Below are positions 59,387 through 64,000 of a stretch of 64,000 nt of DNA, one piece after another; the stretch's first letter is position 1, and each line of letters begins with the position of its first letter. A model generated the notes under the pieces. It was not told the origin of the DNA. It did no database searches and worked only from the letters and a program-made list of their open reading frames with translations. Location of the stretch: contig MGMF01000026.1 in the NCBI GenBank assembly GCA_001796335.1, positions 1-64,000 on the forward strand, in the 5' to 3' direction. Origin of the DNA: Chloroflexi bacterium GWB2_49_20. Its GTDB lineage: Bacteria > Chloroflexota > Anaerolineae > Anaerolineales > Villigracilaceae. The position numbers and the translations under genes were made by a program.

Positions 59387-60280
59387 ATGCACACAATTTT
59401 GAGAAGTGCCACAAAGGAAGTAAAGATCGGAATCGATCGACCATTTGTGATCATTGGTGAGAAGATCAATCCAACCGGCCATAAGAAACTTGCTGCAGCA
59501 TTGCAGGAAGGAAATTTTGATTATATCCGTTACCTGGTTGAACGGCAGATTGGATGGGGGGCGGAAGTTTTGGATGTGAACGTGGGCGTACCCGGGCTGG
59601 ATGAAGTCGCCATGATTCCCAGGGTGGTTGAACTGGTAGCTTCCATCAGCGATGCACCCCTGTGTCTTGACTCGGGCAACCCGGATGTTTTGGCTGCCGG
59701 TCTGGCGGTTGCTCCGGGAAAACCCCTGGTCAACTCGGTCAGTGGGGAGGAGAAGCGCTTGAAAAGCATCCTGCCAATTGTTAAGGACCGGGGCGCCGCG
59801 GTCATCGGTTTGACCATGGATGATAATGGAATCCCTGCAACTGCCGAAGAACGTGTGGCAGTCGCTGCAAAGATATTGGAACGGGCTGCCAGGCTGGGTA
59901 TCCCGGCTGAAGATGTGATTATCGACCCTCTGGTTCTAACAGTTGGTTCGGATAGCAAGGCTGCCCATATTACCCTGCAGACAATTGAATTGCTTCGCCG
60001 GGAATTTGGGGTTAATGTAAACCTGGGAGCCAGCAATGTTTCCTTTGGCCTGCCAGACCGTCTGACCATCAACCAGGCATTCCTATCCATGGCAATGCAG
60101 GCCGGGGCTACCTGTTCCATAACGGATGCGGTCAAAATGGGAGCCACCATCAAAGCCACGGACCTGTTGCTTTCACGGGATGCGAACTCATTACGTTATC
60201 TCAAGTATTTCCGTGCTGCTGAAAAATTGCGTGCCATGGATGTCGAGCAGGCTGTAGCAGCCGTCAAACCTGGGGTATGA
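59387..60280 (+). CDS. Methyltetrahydrofolate:corrinoid methyltransferase (MtrH/MtgA/AcsE-like)
   Basis: The 297-residue TIM barrel of the dihydropteroate-synthase fold moves a methyl group between a corrinoid and tetrahydrofolate. The family landmarks are IGEKINPTGHKKLAAALQEG, WGAEVLDVNVGVPGLDE, PLCLDSGNPDVLAAGL, LVNSVSGEEKRLKSI, LGIPAEDVIIDPLVLTVGSD and NLGASNVSFGLPDR. Homologues include MtgA of the glycine betaine system, MeTr/AcsE of acetogens and the folate module of MetH. Its proximity to the MttB genes suggests it takes the methyl from the corrinoid protein to THF. It overlaps the RACo gene by four bases. Confidence 0.93.
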   Translation: MHTILRSATKEVKIGIDRPFVIIGEKINPTGHKKLAAALQEGNFDYIRYLVERQIGWGAEVLDVNVGVPGLDEVAMIPRVVELVASISDAPLCLDSGNPDVLAAGLAVAPGKPLVNSVSGEEKRLKSILPIVKDRGAAVIGLTMDDNGIPATAEERVAVAAKILERAARLGIPAEDVIIDPLVLTVGSDSKAAHITLQTIELLRREFGVNVNLGASNVSFGLPDRLTINQAFLSMAMQAGATCSITDAVKMGATIKATDLLLSRDANSLRYLKYFRAAEKLRAMDVEQAVAAVKPGV

Positions 60281-62112
60281 ACGAGATCAATTCCGGGAAA
60301 CCGGAAAAAACTTTTGAAGTAATCCTGCAACCCATCGGACGGCGCATCACCGTTCCGCAAGGTTTTACCATTCTGGATGCAGCCCGCCTGGCTGGCGTGG
60401 AACTGGTGGCCATTTGCGGAGGTGAAGGGGTGTGTGGAACCTGCCGTGTTCGAGTGGTTGAGGGAAAACTTTCGGAACTCAATTTGAGCGAAGAAGGTGA
60501 ACTTTCTGACGACGATATAAAAAAGGGTTTTAGGCTGGCATGCCAGGCAGAAATACTTGGTGATTTGCAAATAGATATTCCACCCGAATCCTTTACCACC
60601 CCCCAACGCTTACAACTGGAGGGGCAGGAGATCCCAACCGAATTGGATCCGCCAGTGACAGGTCTGGATGTCAGCGTTTCTCCAGCCAACCTGGCTGACC
60701 TGCGCTCAGATCTGAGTCGGTTGCGCTCCGCCATCCCAGCGGCAAACCAGGCAGATTTTCATGTCAATCTAAAAGTAACAGCGAGTCTGCCGGGTTGTTT
60801 GAGATCTACCAACGGAAATGTGCGCCTGGCCCTTCGCAAACATGAACTGGTGTCAATCCTGCCCATTGGCAGTCCGCTCTTTGGCCTGGCGGTGGATATC
60901 GGTACCACGAAACTGGCAGCTTACCTGATAAATTTAGAAACGGGGGAGACGGCGGCAAAAGCCGGCGCCATGAATCCGCAGATCGCTTACGGGGAGGATG
61001 TGATCAGCCGGATCTTATATGCAAATGAGCATGTGGATGGAGCCAAAACCCTTCAATCCCGCCTGGTGGAAACACTGAACAACCTGCTTGCTGACCTTTC
61101 CAGGGAAGTGAATATCCATCCGGACCAGGTTGTGGAGGCTGTGATGGTGGGAAATACTGCCATGCATCATTTATTCGCCGGTTTGCCGGTCAGGCAGTTG
61201 GGGGAATCCCCTTATGTGGCGGCAGTAGGCGAGGCCATGGATTTCATTGGCAGGGATATTGGTTTGCAAATGGCTGAAGGTGCTTATGTTTACATGCCCC
61301 CCAATATTGCCGGGTATGTGGGCGCAGACCATGTCGCCATGCTGCTGGGGGCGGATCTATCCCAAGTCAACCAGACGACCATCGCACTGGATATTGGCAC
61401 GAACACCGAGATCAGCCTGTTCCATAACGGGAAACATTATTGCTGTTCGTGTGCCTCCGGTCCTGCCTTTGAAGGAGCGCATATCCATTCTGGGATGCGT
61501 GCCGCACCGGGCGCCATTGAAAGGGTGAAAATTGATGGGGCGGAGGTAAGGATCCAGACCATTGGAGATGCAGCCGCCGTGGGCATTTGCGGGTCTGGCA
61601 TCCTGGATGTTGTCGCTGAACTCTTGAAAAGTGGATTATTGGACAGGCGCGGGGTTCTGAAAGGGGATCATCCAGCCTTGCGAATGGAGGAGAAAAATAC
61701 TCAATTCGTGCTTGTCCCAGCCGAAAGAACGGGGATAGGCAAGGATGTGTGTGTCAGCCGCCAGGATGTGAACGAGATTCAGCTCGCCAAGGCAGCCATC
61801 CGGGCTGGCGTGGAGGTGCTGCTGGCTGAGGCCGGGATCGTGGATGATGATATCGAATCCTTTATCGTGGCTGGAGCCTTTGGAACCTACCTGGATATAG
61901 GAAGCGCCGTTCAGATAGGGATGTTCCCTGATATTCCACGCCAGCGCTATCAACAAGTTGGAAATGCTGCCGGGGGCGGGGCGCGTAAACTGCTTGTTTC
62001 GCAACATCAGCGCTTGGTGGCGGATGCGTTTGCCCGAAATGTCAAATATGTGGAGCTTGCCACGCATCCGGATTTCATGAAGATCTATGTCAAAGCACTA
62101 TCATTTGCCTGA
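60277..62112 (+). CDS. RACo-type ATP-dependent reductive activator of corrinoid proteins
   Basis: A 611-residue protein with an N-terminal 2Fe-2S ferredoxin domain (Cys47, Cys53, Cys56, Cys89; motif CGGEGVCGTC), a linker, and a DUF4445/ASKHA ATPase domain from about 205 (FGLAVDIGTTKLAAYLINLE, MVGNTAMHHLFAGLPV, IALDIGTNTEISLF, CSCASGPAFEGAHI). RACo reduces inactive Co(II) to Co(I) in corrinoid proteins after accidental oxidation, using ATP. Here it most likely reactivates the single corrinoid protein 16 kb away in this cluster. It overlaps the previous gene by four bases and lies 45 bases before the homocysteine methyltransferase gene. Confidence 0.94.
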   Translation: MNEINSGKPEKTFEVILQPIGRRITVPQGFTILDAARLAGVELVAICGGEGVCGTCRVRVVEGKLSELNLSEEGELSDDDIKKGFRLACQAEILGDLQIDIPPESFTTPQRLQLEGQEIPTELDPPVTGLDVSVSPANLADLRSDLSRLRSAIPAANQADFHVNLKVTASLPGCLRSTNGNVRLALRKHELVSILPIGSPLFGLAVDIGTTKLAAYLINLETGETAAKAGAMNPQIAYGEDVISRILYANEHVDGAKTLQSRLVETLNNLLADLSREVNIHPDQVVEAVMVGNTAMHHLFAGLPVRQLGESPYVAAVGEAMDFIGRDIGLQMAEGAYVYMPPNIAGYVGADHVAMLLGADLSQVNQTTIALDIGTNTEISLFHNGKHYCCSCASGPAFEGAHIHSGMRAAPGAIERVKIDGAEVRIQTIGDAAAVGICGSGILDVVAELLKSGLLDRRGVLKGDHPALRMEEKNTQFVLVPAERTGIGKDVCVSRQDVNEIQLAKAAIRAGVEVLLAEAGIVDDDIESFIVAGAFGTYLDIGSAVQIGMFPDIPRQRYQQVGNAAGGGARKLLVSQHQRLVADAFARNVKYVELATHPDFMKIYVKALSFA

Positions 62113-62157
62113 CAAGGCAGAGTATACTGGTGCCAATCAAAATATTAGGAGATTCCG

Positions 62158-63057
62158 ATGTCTCAATTATTTCTGGACCAATTAAATTCAGGAAAAATCC
62201 TGATTTCGGATGGCGCTACAGGCACCAATTTACAAAGCGTTGGCTTGAAAGCCGGTGTGTCACCCGAGGTATGGGTGATGGAACAACCGCAAAAAATATT
62301 GGATCTTGAAAGGGCATTCGTGCGGGCAGGCTCGGATATCATCCTGACTTGTACGTTTGGCGGAACGCGCTTGCGCCTGAAAGACGGGGATTATGCTAAC
62401 CTTGTGCCAGAAGTGAACCATAAAGCAGTTGAGTTGGCGCGCCAGGCAGCCAGCCAACGGACAGGTGTGATGGTTGCTGGCTCAATGGGTCCGGTGGGAG
62501 CATTGCTTAAACCCTACGGTCCGCTAACGTTGGAAGAGGTCACTGCTGCCTATGCCGAACAGGCATTTGCGTTGACTGAAGCCGGTGTGGATCTGCTGGT
62601 GATCGAGACACAATTTTCTTTGGAAGAAGCCCAGGCCGCTTTAGCAGCTGCCCGCCAGGCAGGTGACCTGCCGGTTGTGGTCAGCTTCAGTTATGATCGC
62701 GGCGCGCGTACCATGATGGGAGTAAAACCTTCCCAGGTGGTGAAAACTTTCCAACCGTTAGGAGTGGCAGCCATTGGCGCCAATTGTGGTACCACGCTGG
62801 ATAATATGGAATTGATTGTCAAAGAATATGTCGAACTAGCCCCCGCCTTGCCGATATGGGCCAAACCCAATGCAGGCATGCCGGAATTGACCGATGCCGG
62901 GGAAACAGTATTCAAGGTCACGCCAAAAGAGATGGGTGCGGCGGCTGTATGCAATGTCAGCGCCGGCGCAAGAATTGTGGGTGGTTGTTGCGGCAGTTCA
63001 CCCGAGCATGTGGCAGATATCGCCCGGAGCATAAAGGAAAAGTTGAGCATAAATTAG
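62158..63057 (+). CDS. Homocysteine S-methyltransferase family protein
   Basis: The 299-residue protein has the homocysteine-binding TIM barrel: DGATGTNLQSVGL, GSDIILTCTFGG, GSMGPVGALLKPYG, GANCGTTLDNM (Cys210) and GGCCGSSPEH (Cys277 and Cys278). The three cysteines form the zinc site that activates homocysteine thiolate, as in MetH and betaine-homocysteine methyltransferase. The size is that of the isolated catalytic unit. The methyl donor cannot be read. With the folate-type and corrinoid proteins in the cluster it could make methionine from a methylcorrinoid. A perfect hairpin terminator follows. Confidence 0.92.
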   Translation: MSQLFLDQLNSGKILISDGATGTNLQSVGLKAGVSPEVWVMEQPQKILDLERAFVRAGSDIILTCTFGGTRLRLKDGDYANLVPEVNHKAVELARQAASQRTGVMVAGSMGPVGALLKPYGPLTLEEVTAAYAEQAFALTEAGVDLLVIETQFSLEEAQAALAAARQAGDLPVVVSFSYDRGARTMMGVKPSQVVKTFQPLGVAAIGANCGTTLDNMELIVKEYVELAPALPIWAKPNAGMPELTDAGETVFKVTPKEMGAAAVCNVSAGARIVGGCCGSSPEHVADIARSIKEKLSIN

Positions 63058-63176
63058 TCTGATCTCAATAAACCGGGAGTCGGAGAGTGTGGGCAACTCC
63101 GCACCCTTCGAGTATGCTTCGCGACTGCCCACCTCCCCCCCATCTTCCCCTGCGTTTTGAGAAGATATATAAATTA

Positions 63177-63214
63177 AAACATAAATTCCTCCACTGGGAG
63201 GAATTTATGTTTTG
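63177..63214. terminator. Perfect bidirectional terminator between Hcy methyltransferase and ribA
   Basis: AAAACATAAATTCCTCC (63177-63193) pairs over 17 bp with GGAGGAATTTATGTTTT (63198-63214) around ACTG. The A-run and T-run let it act for both convergent genes. Confidence 0.9.
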
Positions 63215-63229
63215 TGACAAAATATTGTA

Positions 63230-63994
63230 TCAGATATGTTTTTGTGTAACTAGCTGGATCAGGTCTTCGCTCATGCCGCGCACGTGTGGGGGGTCGGCCT
63301 GTTCGGGCAGGTGCGTTTTACCGGAAAAGTCTATCAGGTGGCCGGATTTTAAGGCCTTGGTTTCGAGGTAAAACCGGTTGTAGTCGTTGGGTTCCATAAT
63401 ATGGGGAATGCGTCCATTGACAACAATGCCATGACAGGTCAGATTTTCGATCTTCTTGGGATTGTTAGTGATCAGCAGGATCGATCTCACCTTGAGCGAC
63501 ATGAGCATATGGGCGGCTACGCCGTAATCACGTTCATCGTCCCGAAAGCCAAGCGCCATGTTAGCCTGAACGGTATCGTACCCATGCTCCTGCAAGCCAT
63601 AGGCACGGATCTTATTGACCAGACCGATGCCGCGTCCTTCCTGGCGCATGTACAGAAGGATACCCTTTTCCAATTTGCCGATCATTGTAAGGGCAGATTC
63701 AAGCTGGTCACGACAATCGCAGCGCAAGGAGCCAATGACATCCCCGGTCAGGCATTCGGAGTGAACACGTACCGGCACATCTTCACTGTCAGTGACATCG
63801 CCGCGCACAATAGCCACATGTTCTTTATCATCCTTGTTATTGTAAAAGGCAAAAATATGGAAATCTCCAAAACGGGATGGTAATTCAGCGATGGCTGCAA
63901 TGTTTACACAGACATTGTCCGGACCAAAACCATCACACTCATGGGATTTGTTTTCGTCCAGAAGTTCTTGGATTTTCATATGGGTTAAAGTCAT
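63230..63994 (-). CDS. ribA: GTP cyclohydrolase II
   Basis: GTP cyclohydrolase II makes the riboflavin precursor from GTP. The 254-residue protein has VRVHSECLTGDVIGSLRCDC with the zinc cysteines, LYMRQEGRGIGLVNKI, ALGFRDDERDYG and LLITNNPKKIENL, with the GTP-binding Arg and Asp residues all visible. It has no fused dihydroxybutanone-phosphate synthase in the window. The start at 63994 has only six bases upstream within the window, so a longer N-terminus cannot be excluded. It is convergent with the homocysteine methyltransferase gene. Confidence 0.93.
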   Translation of the reverse strand: MTLTHMKIQELLDENKSHECDGFGPDNVCVNIAAIAELPSRFGDFHIFAFYNNKDDKEHVAIVRGDVTDSEDVPVRVHSECLTGDVIGSLRCDCRDQLESALTMIGKLEKGILLYMRQEGRGIGLVNKIRAYGLQEHGYDTVQANMALGFRDDERDYGVAAHMLMSLKVRSILLITNNPKKIENLTCHGIVVNGRIPHIMEPNDYNRFYLETKALKSGHLIDFSGKTHLPEQADPPHVRGMSEDLIQLVTQKHI

Positions 63995-64000
63995 AGAATC

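Noticed and set aside
63058-63176. Possible RNA gene between the homocysteine methyltransferase and the terminator
   Set aside because: The stretch is GC-rich with short complementary pieces, but no cloverleaf or known RNA motif could be traced.

Overview
The window reads as a chromosome segment of an anaerobic Chloroflexota bacterium, most likely of class Anaerolineae. That is inferred from moderate GC content, the very large STAND/TPR/BTAD regulator, the abundance of DPM1-like, V4R, roadblock and DUF2231 genes, a ribosomal protein L31 carrying an alpha-CTD-like tail, and corrinoid-dependent one-carbon genes. No rRNA, tRNA, CRISPR array, transposase or prophage was recognised.

Layout. 1-12 kb: roadblock/LC7 and V4R proteins, a polyprenol-phosphate mannosyltransferase-like GT2, ksgA, a cation-efflux-like membrane protein, a class V aminotransferase, an RNA 2'-O-methyltransferase, a VKOR protein, moeA, rel, two threonine/proline-rich lipoproteins and ybaK. 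12-18 kb: rtcB with archease, a PaaI-type thioesterase and recJ. 17.3-24.5 kb: a standalone RecB/Cas4-like Fe-S nuclease, a haem-binding protein, two SF1 helicase-type proteins and a TadZ/CpaE-like ATPase. This resembles a dispersed AddAB-type helicase-nuclease. 24.7-31.8 kb: DUF2231 and cytochrome genes (the latter with an apparent leader frameshift), then rplU-rpmA-rpmE behind a consensus promoter, tdk, hpt and a CCA-enzyme/hydrolase fusion, followed by a zinc-ribbon protein and a receiver protein. 32-42.6 kb: ppdK, a GDPD-family protein, a class II HDAC-like deacetylase, the 1068-residue regulator followed by a 52-residue exported-peptide ORF and an Os1348-like leader protein, and a GAF-HD-GYP phosphodiesterase.

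42.8-63.1 kb is the most remarkable part: a roughly 20-kb same-strand gene set for corrinoid-dependent demethylation of quaternary amines without pyrrolysine. It has a GntR/FCD regulator, one corrinoid protein, four diverged MttB-superfamily methyltransferases (none with an in-frame amber codon), an S9 peptidase, an M20 amidohydrolase, a complete Dpp/Opp-type ABC importer, a methyltetrahydrofolate:corrinoid methyltransferase, a RACo-type corrinoid activator and a homocysteine S-methyltransferase. My reading is that a peptide- or amide-linked methylated amine is imported and hydrolysed. Its methyl groups then pass through one corrinoid protein to tetrahydrofolate and/or homocysteine. The substrate is unknown, and the link between peptidases and demethylases is inferred from gene order. 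The window ends with a perfect hairpin terminator and a convergent ribA.
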